This document shows positions 16,136 to 24,023 of a stretch of 36,811 bases of DNA, piece by piece; positions within the stretch are counted from its first letter, which is position 1, and each line of letters opens with the position of its first letter. Source of the stretch: Nitrospirillum iridis (GTDB lineage Bacteria; Pseudomonadota; Alphaproteobacteria; Azospirillales; Azospirillaceae); assembly GCF_014205765.1 (NCBI RefSeq), contig NZ_JACIIZ010000028.1, positions 1-36,811 on the forward strand, given 5' to 3'. Below the pieces are notes generated by a model. That model searched no databases. It saw only the letters and a list, made by a program, of their open reading frames with translations, and was not told the origin of the DNA. The position numbers and the translations under genes are program-made.

Positions 16136-17140
16136 TCAGCTATTCTTTTCCGCATCCCAGTACATGAAGCCCATGCCCTCGCCAGTCCCGGCCGGCGTAC
16201 GCCAGCAGGGCACGTAGTCGACCAGCGTCATCTTCGCGCCGGTCTGTTGCAGGGCCATCATGACGATACTGTAGATCTTCACCTCGGACGTGCCGGATTG
16301 ATAGTAGCCGTCGGGGATGGCGGCAAGGCCGTCATAGTCATAAGACGCCAGCTTCCCAATCACGTCGCGGTCGAACTCTTCATCATTGACGAAGTGCGAC
16401 AGTCCGCCCGAAGCGATAACCGCGACCCGGACGTCTTCAGGCCAGGCGATGAGCGCTTCGCGGAGTACGCGGCCAAACTCGATACATCGCTGCATCGACG
16501 GCTGTGTGGGCGGATAGAAGAGATTGAACAGCACCGGCACATGCGGCGGCACAGTGTCGCCCATTATCTGATGATAGACGAAACTGTAGGCATGCGGCAC
16601 CACAGGGTAGCCGGGCTTCATCCCCTGGCGCTCGCTCATCCAGACATTGTCGGGCCATGCCTGAAGATCGTTGAGATCGAACTTTTCCTTCTGAAAGGCC
16701 TTGATCAGATAGGTTGCCAACTCAGGATAGGCTTGGTGGATGACATGGCGGTCGGGCGCGTAGACGGCGCGCTGCGGCGGGCCGTTGTGGACTTCCGCGC
16801 CGGTATAGATGGTGATTGATGGACTTTGGTCGGGCCAGATCTCCTTCTGGTCCTTTCCAAGGACGATAACGACATCGACGTTGGCGCGCCGATACGCCGC
16901 CGCCATCTCATCGAGCGCCGCCCGGCACCGCTGCGCCCGCGCCGTGCGCTCCTCAAGTGTCAAATAAAGTTCGAACGCCGCCCCGCGCTCGGCCTCAAGC
17001 TCGGGATACGTCCATGTCCGGTTGCGAAACCATAGTTCGGAATTCTGGCGATCACGCGCACCATTTTCCAACCACTTTTCCGGGGGCTGGCCCAGCATGC
17101 CACTATGCGGCACCGCCATCCCGAACACGATCTTTGCCAT
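16136..17140 (-). CDS. LigB-superfamily class III extradiol dioxygenase
   Basis: This 334-residue protein belongs to the superfamily of protocatechuate 4,5-dioxygenase LigB, which opens catecholic rings with non-heme Fe(II). By eye alignment to LigB: His12 in AVPHSGMLG matches LigB metal ligand His12, Glu286 in SGTSEVKIY matches Glu242, His249 in ASGGLSHFV matches catalytic His195, and His183 in VVPHAYSF matches His127. The second His ligand (LigB His61) aligns with Gln98 in VLGKDQKE. A similar DQ motif occurs in uncharacterised members of the family, so this may mark a subfamily rather than an inactive protein. The start at 17140 has AAGGGGC upstream; an upstream in-frame start at 17185 is less likely. 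The substrate could be the diol made by the Rieske enzyme or a LigM-like enzyme. It is the first gene of the operon with ferredoxin and pabB. Confidence 0.8.
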   Translation of the reverse strand: MAKIVFGMAVPHSGMLGQPPEKWLENGARDRQNSELWFRNRTWTYPELEAERGAAFELYLTLEERTARAQRCRAALDEMAAAYRRANVDVVIVLGKDQKEIWPDQSPSITIYTGAEVHNGPPQRAVYAPDRHVIHQAYPELATYLIKAFQKEKFDLNDLQAWPDNVWMSERQGMKPGYPVVPHAYSFVYHQIMGDTVPPHVPVLFNLFYPPTQPSMQRCIEFGRVLREALIAWPEDVRVAVIASGGLSHFVNDEEFDRDVIGKLASYDYDGLAAIPDGYYQSGTSEVKIYSIVMMALQQTGAKMTLVDYVPCWRTPAGTGEGMGFMYWDAEKNS

Positions 17141-17560
17141 TGTGAGGCCCCTTTGATGTGCTGCGGTGAACAGGCGGCGCGGCACCAGACCTGCGCGTTC
17201 TGCCTAGACAGCGTTTTTCATCCGTTCGAATGGGCGATCAGCGATGCCGGATTTGTGGACGTTCGACGCGATGGTCGTCCAATCGCGCGGATAACCGCCC
17301 CGGTCCCTCTGATGGTCATCGCGTTCGCCATCCCGCCATTTTGAGCGGTCGTTGGCGGTGGCTGGGAGTTGATCTTTTGTCGGAAGGTATAACTTCTCTC
17401 ACGCGGGGGGCGGGCACCATTCCGCCAGTCAGGTCATTGGGAATGGACGAAAGCCCAAGGTCCTCCTTGCCGAATTCGTGCTGCGCCAAGCGCATGGCCA
17501 GATGTGCCTGGCGCCAGCCATGCCCAAGCCTTTTGGGTGTGGCAGTGGTGCGGCCCGCCT
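17141..17560 (-). promoter_or_regulatory. upstream region of the dioxygenase-ferredoxin-pabB operon
   Basis: These 420 bases lie between the stop of the double-domain LysR gene and the start of the dioxygenase gene, both on the minus strand. No coding region is convincing. The operon promoter should be here, and a patch with TATAACTTCTCTCA near 17389 is relatively AT-rich. I see no clear terminator for the LysR gene. Confidence 0.4.
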
Positions 17561-18796
17561 TCAAGCAGCGGTGCGGGTCACTCCCATAATGCTGCGGGTG
17601 TTCACGCGGGATTTGATAAGGTTGATGAAATCCCGGTGCAGTGCTGTGGGAAGCCAGTCCGCCCGCGTGGTGATGCCGATGGTCGGGCATGGCAGCGGTA
17701 CGTCAATCGGTACGCGCACCAGCATGGTTTCATGCTGCAATTCGTAAGATGTCATAAGCGTCAGTCGGTTGCTGCCGGCCAGCAGGTGCCGGATGAACAG
17801 CAGGGCGCTGGTGGCGATGGGAGTGCGCGGCTTCGGGCCGTCGATGAACAGCCTGTCGAAACAATTGCGCCGATTTGAGTTGGGCATGCCAACGACCCAA
17901 TCATATTTGATCAGGTCCTCATGGTTGACATGACTTTGCCCCGTGAGCGGATGGCCGCGACGGGCTACCACCTCATAGGGCGTCTCGGCCAGGGTCTGGC
18001 TGACCAGGTCGTCGCCGACCGTTTCCTGCGTCAGCCCGATAACCAGATCCACCTTGCCGTCGCGCAAAAGCTGCATCATCTCGGATGTGCTTTCCGTGGC
18101 GATGCGCACGTCCACCTTGGATTGGGTGGCCAAGAACTCGTCCAGCATGGATGCCAGCAGGACGCTTCCGCCGAAAGGCAGGGCGCCGATGACAATCCGG
18201 CTTTCGCCGATGTCGCGGGCCACGTCGATCTCATTGATGGCCCAGTCGATCTCCTGCAAGGCCAGACTCATGCGCCGTCCACAGGCAATACCGGCGGGCG
18301 TGACGATGACCCCGTCCGCTGATCGAAATAAGATATTCTTTCGAAGGTTGCATTCCAGATCCCGCGCCGCGCGTTGCAATGATCCCTCGGTGATTTGCAG
18401 AGCGGCGGCGGCGGCGGCAAATGTGCCATGTTCGATGATGGCGACAAGGCTGCGCACCTGTGATCGGGTGAGGCGGTGGACGATGGCCTCGGCTCCGACC
18501 TGTCCTCCTGGCACCTCCAATTCGAACAGGGCGGTCACCATCTGTTTGAGCATCCGGACCACCCGACTGTACAGGATACGGCCGAGCGGGGTCAGGTAGC
18601 TGCCACTAGGTCGGCGTTCGAAAAGCTCTACGCCGATCATTTGCTCCAGCTTGGCAAGCGACTGGGTCACCGCCGGCTGCGAGAGATTGCATTCCTCCGA
18701 GCCGCGCCGGACGCTGCAGAGGCGACCGACGCTTTCAAAAAGACGCAGTTGGCGGAAGCTGATCGCGTCGATGCGCGGGGATAGAAGCTCTGGCAT
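17561..18796 (-). CDS. LysR-family regulator with two tandem DNA-binding domains
   Basis: This 411-residue protein is about 100 residues longer than usual LysR regulators. The first winged helix-turn-helix is at residues 14-73 (FRQLRLFESVGRLCSV, NLSQPAVTQSLAKLE, YLTPLGRILYSR). A second is at residues 107-168 (RLTRSQVRSLVAIIEHGTFA, AAALQITEGSLQRAARDLE, VIVTPAGIACGRR). The effector domain begins near residue 195 (SRIVIGALPFGG) and runs to the end. GGGAGG lies 7 bases before the ATG. It is divergent from the large catabolic run beginning at 19174 and upstream of the dioxygenase operon, so it may control both. Duplicated LysR heads occur in some alphaproteobacteria, but how they bind DNA is not well known to me. 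Confidence 0.92.
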   Translation of the reverse strand: MPELLSPRIDAISFRQLRLFESVGRLCSVRRGSEECNLSQPAVTQSLAKLEQMIGVELFERRPSGSYLTPLGRILYSRVVRMLKQMVTALFELEVPGGQVGAEAIVHRLTRSQVRSLVAIIEHGTFAAAAAALQITEGSLQRAARDLECNLRKNILFRSADGVIVTPAGIACGRRMSLALQEIDWAINEIDVARDIGESRIVIGALPFGGSVLLASMLDEFLATQSKVDVRIATESTSEMMQLLRDGKVDLVIGLTQETVGDDLVSQTLAETPYEVVARRGHPLTGQSHVNHEDLIKYDWVVGMPNSNRRNCFDRLFIDGPKPRTPIATSALLFIRHLLAGSNRLTLMTSYELQHETMLVRVPIDVPLPCPTIGITTRADWLPTALHRDFINLIKSRVNTRSIMGVTRTAA

Positions 18797-19173
18797 GTTC
18801 TTTCCTCCCAGAAGCCCACCATATGGCTTTTTTTATAGGGGGGGAACGTAATTCGATGCTGCGTCGCGGCAGGAAAAAGTGGGGATAGTGGCGTCTCCAA
18901 GACGACGCGCACGCGCTCGGCGATGCCGTCGGAAAATACCGGAATTCCGGATATATTAGGGCATTAAGCCATTGTCGGAGGCCAGTCTTGCCAGGGGGGC
19001 GCCATCCGCGTCGCGACGCCGCCGCAAGGGTCCGGGGCCCGCGATATTGCTGCTATGCCGAACAGCCTCGGCATAAAACTTATCACCCCGCTCGCGTTTC
19101 CTGGGGGGCTCTTCAGGCCGCATGCGCGTAAGCCAGGATGCGTGGACGGAGACGATAATCCCGGGGAGCGAGA
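18797..19173. promoter_or_regulatory. divergent promoter region with two operator-like dyads
   Basis: This 377-base gene-free stretch separates the double-headed LysR gene from the aldehyde dehydrogenase gene. Two dyads stand out: the 12-bp palindrome CCGGAATTCCGG at 18939-18950, next to ATATATTA, and the inverted repeat TATGCCGA-N6-TCGGCATA at 19054-19075. Both are candidates for LysR binding sites. The ribosome binding site for the dehydrogenase (GGGAGCGAG) ends just before 19174. Confidence 0.55.
19054..19075. promoter_or_regulatory. 8-bp inverted repeat, candidate operator
   Basis: TATGCCGA at 19054-19061 and TCGGCATA at 19068-19075 are exact reverse complements with a 6-base spacer. It sits about 100 bases before the aldehyde dehydrogenase start in the LysR divergent region. 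Arm length and spacing suit a dimeric regulator; the identity of the regulator is inference. Confidence 0.5.
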
Positions 19174-20733
19174 ATGTCCGTATCCGGTGAGATGATCCTG
19201 GCGGGCGAGTTTGTGCGGGGGCGAGGGGCCCCGATAAGGGCTGTCGATCCGGCCTCGGGCCTGGAGATCATCGGTCCTGATTTCGGTGCAGCCACCCAGA
19301 CTGACCTGGAACGGGCCTGTGCGGCGGCCGATGCCGCGTTCGGGCCGTTTCGTGCCCTCGCTCCGGCCGACCGCGCCCTATTCCTTGAAAGGATCGCGGA
19401 GGAACTGGGGGGCGGCAGTACCGCCATCGTGGAACGCGCGATGGCTGAAACGGGTCTGCCCCGCCCCCGGCTTGAGGGGGAGCTGGGCCGGACCATCACC
19501 CAGTTGCGCCTGTTCGCCCGCGTCTTGCGCGACGGGAGCTATCTGGAGGTGCGTGTCGACCAAGCCTTGCCCGAACGGACGCCGCCCCGGCCCGACCTGC
19601 GGCTGGTGATGGTGCCCGTGGGGCCCGTCGCGGTGTTTGGTGCCAGCAACTTCCCGCTCGCCTTTTCCGTTGCTGGCGGCGACACGGTCTCGGCGCTCGC
19701 GGCGGGATGTCCGGTGGTGGTGAAGGCCCACTCCTCGCACCCCGGTACTTCAGAAATGGTGGCCAAGGCCATAGTCAGGGCGGTTGTCGCCTGTGGCCTG
19801 CCTGGCGGCGTCTTCTCAATGCTGTTTGGCAACGGAGCGGAGATCGGGGCCGGCCTGGTGGCCGACTCACGCATCCAGGCGGTGGGCTTCACCGGATCCC
19901 GGGCAGGGGGCATGGCGCTCCTGGCGATCGCGCAAGCCCGCCCGCGGCCGATCCCGGTATATGCGGAGATGAGCTCGATCAACCCCGTAGTCCTGCTGCC
20001 CTGCGCGCTGCGCCAGCGGGGACCGGCCATCGGCAAGGCCTTCGCCGGCGCTCTCACTTTGGGGGCCGGGCAATTCTGCACCAATCCTGGCCTGTTGATC
20101 GCCGTTGAGGGCGAGGAGCTGGAAGGATTTGTGGCCAGCGCGTCGGAAGCTCTTGCGGTGTCAGCCGCCGCCACCATGCTGAACCAGGGGATTTATCGCG
20201 CATACCGCGAGGGGGTGGAGCGGCTGGATCGCCATCCAGCCGTGACGCTGCTGGCCCAGGGACCGGATAGGGGGGGCTGGGTCAGCCGGCCCGTTCTGTT
20301 CAGTGTGGCGGCGGCGGATTTTCTGTCCGATACCACCTTGCGCGCAGAGGTGTTCGGTGCCTGCTCGCTGCTGGTGCGTTGCCGGGACATTCAAGAACTG
20401 AGATCGGTCCTGGCAATGTTGGAGGGGCAGTTGACCGTCGCCGTCCATGCCGATGGCGCCGATCATGACCTGGCCGCCGGCTTGTTGCCCCTGATCGAGC
20501 GCAAGGCTGGCCGGATACTGTTTGACGGGTTCGGCACGGGCGTGGAGGTGGCGGACGCCATGATGCACGGTGGGCCGTTTCCGGCCACCAGCGACGTGCG
20601 CAGCACCTCGGTCGGTTCTCTGTCCATCGCCCGGTTCCTGCGGCCTGTCTGCTACCAAAACGCCCCCGATCCGCTGTTGCCGGCGGAGTTGCGGGCCAAC
20701 AACCCATTCGGTGTGCCGCGCACCTGCCGATGA
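19174..20733 (+). CDS. aldehyde dehydrogenase, 2-ketoglutarate semialdehyde dehydrogenase type
   Basis: This NAD(P)-dependent aldehyde dehydrogenase has 519 residues and belongs to the clade of 2,5-dioxopentanoate (alpha-ketoglutaric semialdehyde) dehydrogenases. Clade features are FGASNFPLAFSVAGGDT (residues 155-171, with oxyanion Asn159), VVVKAHSSHPGTSE (181-194) with Lys184, GFTGSRAGG (238-246), Glu265 in AEMSSINPV and the nucleophile Cys302 in GQFCTNPG. The ATG follows GGGAGCGAG. It is the first gene of a plus-strand run of aromatic-degradation genes. Its true substrate here may be a semialdehyde of that route rather than the sugar-acid intermediate known for the clade. Confidence 0.88.
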   Translation: MSVSGEMILAGEFVRGRGAPIRAVDPASGLEIIGPDFGAATQTDLERACAAADAAFGPFRALAPADRALFLERIAEELGGGSTAIVERAMAETGLPRPRLEGELGRTITQLRLFARVLRDGSYLEVRVDQALPERTPPRPDLRLVMVPVGPVAVFGASNFPLAFSVAGGDTVSALAAGCPVVVKAHSSHPGTSEMVAKAIVRAVVACGLPGGVFSMLFGNGAEIGAGLVADSRIQAVGFTGSRAGGMALLAIAQARPRPIPVYAEMSSINPVVLLPCALRQRGPAIGKAFAGALTLGAGQFCTNPGLLIAVEGEELEGFVASASEALAVSAAATMLNQGIYRAYREGVERLDRHPAVTLLAQGPDRGGWVSRPVLFSVAAADFLSDTTLRAEVFGACSLLVRCRDIQELRSVLAMLEGQLTVAVHADGADHDLAAGLLPLIERKAGRILFDGFGTGVEVADAMMHGGPFPATSDVRSTSVGSLSIARFLRPVCYQNAPDPLLPAELRANNPFGVPRTCR

Positions 20734-20847
20734 CTGAAACCTTAAATCGCCCGGCAAGAGGTTCGTGACGTGAAGCGAGGTCCGATCGATGCCACGCGAG
20801 GCCGCTGCCAGGATCCCATGAGAAATCGCACCAACGGAGAGATCCCC

Positions 20848-21822
20848 GTGTCCAAGAAACTGCCGCTCACCTTCGCCGTTGCCGAAATGCCCCATACTTC
20901 GGCCGTGCGTAGCGGGGCGATACCGGTCGACGGTGTCGACGGTAACTTCCTGACCATCCATCCGCAGATCGCCGCCTTCCGGCGCATGGTTCGTGAGGTG
21001 GAGTTCGACGTCTGCGAACTGGCGCCGACCACCTACATCATTGCCCGTGCCTTTGGCGCGCCCTTCGTGGCGCTGCCCATCTTCGTGCTGCGCAAATTCC
21101 ATCATTCCGGCTTGCTGGTACGGCCCGATGGCGGCATCCGTGAGCCGAAAGACCTGGAGGGTCACAAGGTCGGTGTCCGTGCCTATTCCGTCACCACCGG
21201 CGTTTGGTCGCGCCAGGCCCTGATGGAGGATCTGGACGTCGACTGTTCGAAGATCACCTGGGTGGTCGATGATGAGGAGCATGTCACCCAGCTGACGCTG
21301 CCTTCCAATGTGCAGCATGTGCCGGAGGGCCGTTCGCTGTACGACATGATGGCTGCGGGTGAACTGGTGGCTGGCTATGGCGGTAATGCCGGTGTCGGTC
21401 GCACGGGGGATCCCATCAGCGGCTGGAAGGAGGTGGGGGTTGACTATCCGGATCTGTTGCCCAATGCCGAGGCGTTGGAGTGGGATTACTACCGACGGAC
21501 CGGCGTCTATCCGATGCACGGTACCATCGTCGTCCGTGAATCCGTGCTCAAGGACAATCCCTGGGTGGCCAAGGCCATCTACGAGGCGTTCGATGAGGCC
21601 AAGCAAGGCTGGCTGGCCCGGCTGAACAGCGGCGAGGCCAATACCGCCTCTGATCGCCGCTATCGCAAGCTGCAGACATTGGTGGGCAACGACCCGCTGC
21701 CCTACGGCATGCAAGCCAACATCCGCACCATTCAAGCGCTGGAGGAGACCGCCTTCAAACAGGGGCTGACGCCGCGTCGCATGGCGCTGGATGAGTTGTT
21801 CTTCGACCCATCCAAAGTGTGA
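20848..21822 (+). CDS. 4,5-dihydroxyphthalate decarboxylase-like protein (Pht5 family), copy 1
   Basis: This 324-residue protein has the periplasmic-binding-protein type II fold of the Pht5/4,5-dihydroxyphthalate decarboxylase family. Characteristic stretches are FDVCELAPTTYIIARAFGAP, LPIFVLRKFHHSGLLV, KDLEGHKVGVRAYSVTTGVW and the C-terminal LTPRRMALDELFF. There is no signal peptide, which argues for a cytoplasmic enzyme rather than a transport protein. GTG at 20848 with GGAGA 7 bases upstream is preferred over an ATG at 20770, whose extra residues look non-coding. A paralogue lies at 26479. Decarboxylation of an aromatic or enol acid in the pathway is the likely role; the substrate is unknown. 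Confidence 0.82.
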   Translation: MSKKLPLTFAVAEMPHTSAVRSGAIPVDGVDGNFLTIHPQIAAFRRMVREVEFDVCELAPTTYIIARAFGAPFVALPIFVLRKFHHSGLLVRPDGGIREPKDLEGHKVGVRAYSVTTGVWSRQALMEDLDVDCSKITWVVDDEEHVTQLTLPSNVQHVPEGRSLYDMMAAGELVAGYGGNAGVGRTGDPISGWKEVGVDYPDLLPNAEALEWDYYRRTGVYPMHGTIVVRESVLKDNPWVAKAIYEAFDEAKQGWLARLNSGEANTASDRRYRKLQTLVGNDPLPYGMQANIRTIQALEETAFKQGLTPRRMALDELFFDPSKV

Positions 21823-22057
21823 CCTTTTCCCGCGTCCACCGGGGTTGCTGACGGCGGAGGACCGAACGCCCGTACGGCCGTTCCGCCGTCCATCTCCAAG
21901 GCGGACGTCAGGGTTGGCTGGTGCAGCGAAGGTCTTATACGCCCCAGGCCAATATGAATGTGCGCCGTTTGCCGGCAGCGCTTATGCAGCGGACTGGGAA
22001 ACGATTTTCGACCGCCAAGTGCCGCCGGTGCCACCGGTTAGACAGTAAGGAGTTACC
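21823..22057 (+). other. intergenic gap within the catabolic run
   Basis: No gene or clear terminator is visible in these 235 bases. The only distinct element is the strong Shine-Dalgarno TAAGGAG just before the next start. An internal promoter is possible but not seen. Confidence 0.4.
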
Positions 22058-23083
22058 ATGATCATTGACTGTCATGGCCATTTCACCACCGTGCCGCAGT
22101 CCTTCCGCGACTGGCGCTCCCGTCAGGTGGAAAGCGCTGACGATCCGTTGAACGCGCCCCAGGTTTCGGAGGCTGTCGTCACCGACGAGCAAATCCGTGA
22201 AGGGGTGGGCGGCGGCCAGTTGCGGCTGCAGCAGGAGCGTGGCAGCGACCTTACCCTGTTCTCCCCCATCGCTGGTCTGATGAGCCATCACCTTGGCAAT
22301 GAACGCACCAGCCTGGAATGGGCGGAGGTGTCCAACAATCTGGTGCGGCGGGTGTGCGATCTCTACCCGGACAATTTCGTGCCGGTCTGCCAGTTGCCAC
22401 AATCGCCCCTGGCCCCGCCCAAAAATTCCATTCCCGAACTGCGGCGCTGTGTGGAGGAATTGGGCTTCGTCGGCTGCAACCTGAACCCGGATCCGACGGG
22501 CGGCTACTGGACCGGCAAGCCAATGACGGATCGCGAGTGGTATCCGTTGTACGAGGTCCTGTGCGAGTTGGATGTGCCGGCCATGATCCACGTGGCGGCG
22601 TCGTGCAACCCCAATTTCCACGGTACCGGGGCGCACTACCTCAACGCGGACACCTCCGTGTTCATGCAGTTGCTTCAGGGGGACCTGTTCCGCGACTTTC
22701 CCAGTCTGCGCCTCGTCATCCCCCATGGCGGCGGTGCCGTGCCCTATCATTGGGGCCGCTACCGCGGCATGTCGCTGGAGATCGCCAAGCGCCCCCTGGA
22801 AGGACTGCTGGACAACATCTTCTTCGACACGTGCGTCTATCACCACCCGGGCGTGCACCTGCTGACCACCGTGGTGCCAACGCGCAACGTCATGTTCGGT
22901 TCGGAGATGATCGGCGCGGTACGGGGCAAGGACCCTGACACCGGGCACTATTTCGACGACACCAAGCGCTATCTCGATGCCTGCCTGGACCTCAGCGACG
23001 CCGATCGTGCGGCCATTTTCGAAGGCAACGCCCGCCGTGTCTATCCGCGCCTCGACGCATACTTAAAGGCACGTGGCAAGTAA
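22058..23083 (+). CDS. ligJ: 4-oxalomesaconate hydratase LigJ
   Basis: LigJ hydrates 4-oxalomesaconate to 4-carboxy-4-hydroxy-2-oxoadipate in the protocatechuate/gallate 4,5-cleavage pathway. The 341-residue amidohydrolase-superfamily protein aligns over its length with my recollection of SYK-6 LigJ. Near-identical blocks include IIDCHGH at the start, ELGFVGCNLNPDPTGG (134-149), VPAMIHVAASCNP (173-185), IPHGGGAVPYHWGR (221-234), FDTCVYHHPG (256-265) and GHYFDDTKRY (296-305). Zinc ligands are His6, His8, His178 and probably Glu283 in FGSEMIGAVRG. AAGGAG precedes the ATG. This is the best-anchored pathway gene in the island. The aldolase gene two positions downstream would act on its product. 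Confidence 0.93.
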   Translation: MIIDCHGHFTTVPQSFRDWRSRQVESADDPLNAPQVSEAVVTDEQIREGVGGGQLRLQQERGSDLTLFSPIAGLMSHHLGNERTSLEWAEVSNNLVRRVCDLYPDNFVPVCQLPQSPLAPPKNSIPELRRCVEELGFVGCNLNPDPTGGYWTGKPMTDREWYPLYEVLCELDVPAMIHVAASCNPNFHGTGAHYLNADTSVFMQLLQGDLFRDFPSLRLVIPHGGGAVPYHWGRYRGMSLEIAKRPLEGLLDNIFFDTCVYHHPGVHLLTTVVPTRNVMFGSEMIGAVRGKDPDTGHYFDDTKRYLDACLDLSDADRAAIFEGNARRVYPRLDAYLKARGK

Positions 23084-23101
23084 GCCAGGGGGGAACAGAA
23101 G

Positions 23102-23950
23102 ATGCAGTATTTCGATATCCATCCGCACATCATCTCAGATGATGAAACGCGCTATCCTCCAGCGCCCCTGTTCGGAAAGCGTTCCGACTGGTCGCAAGAG
23201 CGGCCAAACACGGTGGAAGCCCTGATCGCCGCCATGGATGAGGCCGGGGTGGAGAGGGCCGCCGTCGTTCACTCCTCCACCACGTACGGCTTTGACAACA
23301 GCTACGTCGTCGACGGCTGCAACCAGTATCCGGATCGGCTTGTGGCTGTGGGTTCCGTCGACATGCTCGCTGACGATGTCTGTGACGTGATCCGCGGCTG
23401 GGCGGACAAGGGCCTGGCCGGCCTCCGCATCTTCACCGGCGGCTCGACCAAGGACTTTGATCCGAAGGAACTGGATGACCCGCGCTCCTTCAAGGCCTGG
23501 GATCTGCTGGGCGAACTGGGGCTGGCCATGTGCATTCAGACGGGCCCCATAGGCCTGCCGCAGGTGGCCATGCTGGCCAAGCGCTTCTCCAATGTCGCTA
23601 TCATCCTGGACCATCTGGGGCGGCCCGACGTGCTGGATGGCCCGCCCTACACCAATGCCGCCCGCTTGTTCGATCTGGCGACGCTGCCGAACATTTACCT
23701 GAAGCTGACCCCGCGCATCTTTGGCGATGTGAAGAAAGGCCAGGCGTCGGCCGATACCTTTTTCCCCAAGCTGGTGACGGTCTTTGGCGCCGACCATCTG
23801 GCATGGGGGTCGAATTTCCCCACGTCGCCCGGCACGCTGTCGGAAATCAAGTCCGAGGCCGAAGCCGGCTTGGCGTCACTGTCGGATGCCGACCGAGGCT
23901 GGATCTTCGGCGGCACGGCACGGAAACTCTACCCGACCCTCGCGGACTAA
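23102..23950 (+). CDS. amidohydrolase, 2-pyrone-4,6-dicarboxylate lactonase-like family
   Basis: This 282-residue TIM-barrel metal-dependent hydrolase belongs to the broad amidohydrolase 2/COG3618 group that includes LigI, the 2-pyrone-4,6-dicarboxylate hydrolase. Visible features are the N-terminal metal motif FDIHPHI, a middle His in IILDHLGRPDVLDGPPY and a late Asn/Trp region LAWGSNFPTSPGT, where LigI has GTDWPHP with the catalytic Asp. The late Asp is replaced by Asn in this reading. Similarity to LigI itself is only moderate, so lactone hydrolysis is a family-level guess. It starts 18 bases after ligJ with GGGGGAA upstream, and is surely cotranscribed with it. Confidence 0.75.
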   Translation: MQYFDIHPHIISDDETRYPPAPLFGKRSDWSQERPNTVEALIAAMDEAGVERAAVVHSSTTYGFDNSYVVDGCNQYPDRLVAVGSVDMLADDVCDVIRGWADKGLAGLRIFTGGSTKDFDPKELDDPRSFKAWDLLGELGLAMCIQTGPIGLPQVAMLAKRFSNVAIILDHLGRPDVLDGPPYTNAARLFDLATLPNIYLKLTPRIFGDVKKGQASADTFFPKLVTVFGADHLAWGSNFPTSPGTLSEIKSEAEAGLASLSDADRGWIFGGTARKLYPTLAD

Positions 23951-24023
23951 GCGCTCGACGAGTCACGGCAAGACTTCATGCGCCGTTCGGGGCGGCGGCC
24001 TGAAAATCAGAGAGGAATTCATC

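Noticed and set aside
20161-21735. Long open frame on the minus strand (about 520 codons) opposite the aldehyde dehydrogenase and Pht5-like genes
   Set aside because: It is the mirror of two well-supported genes in GC-rich DNA and its translation shows low-complexity composition with no family motif.
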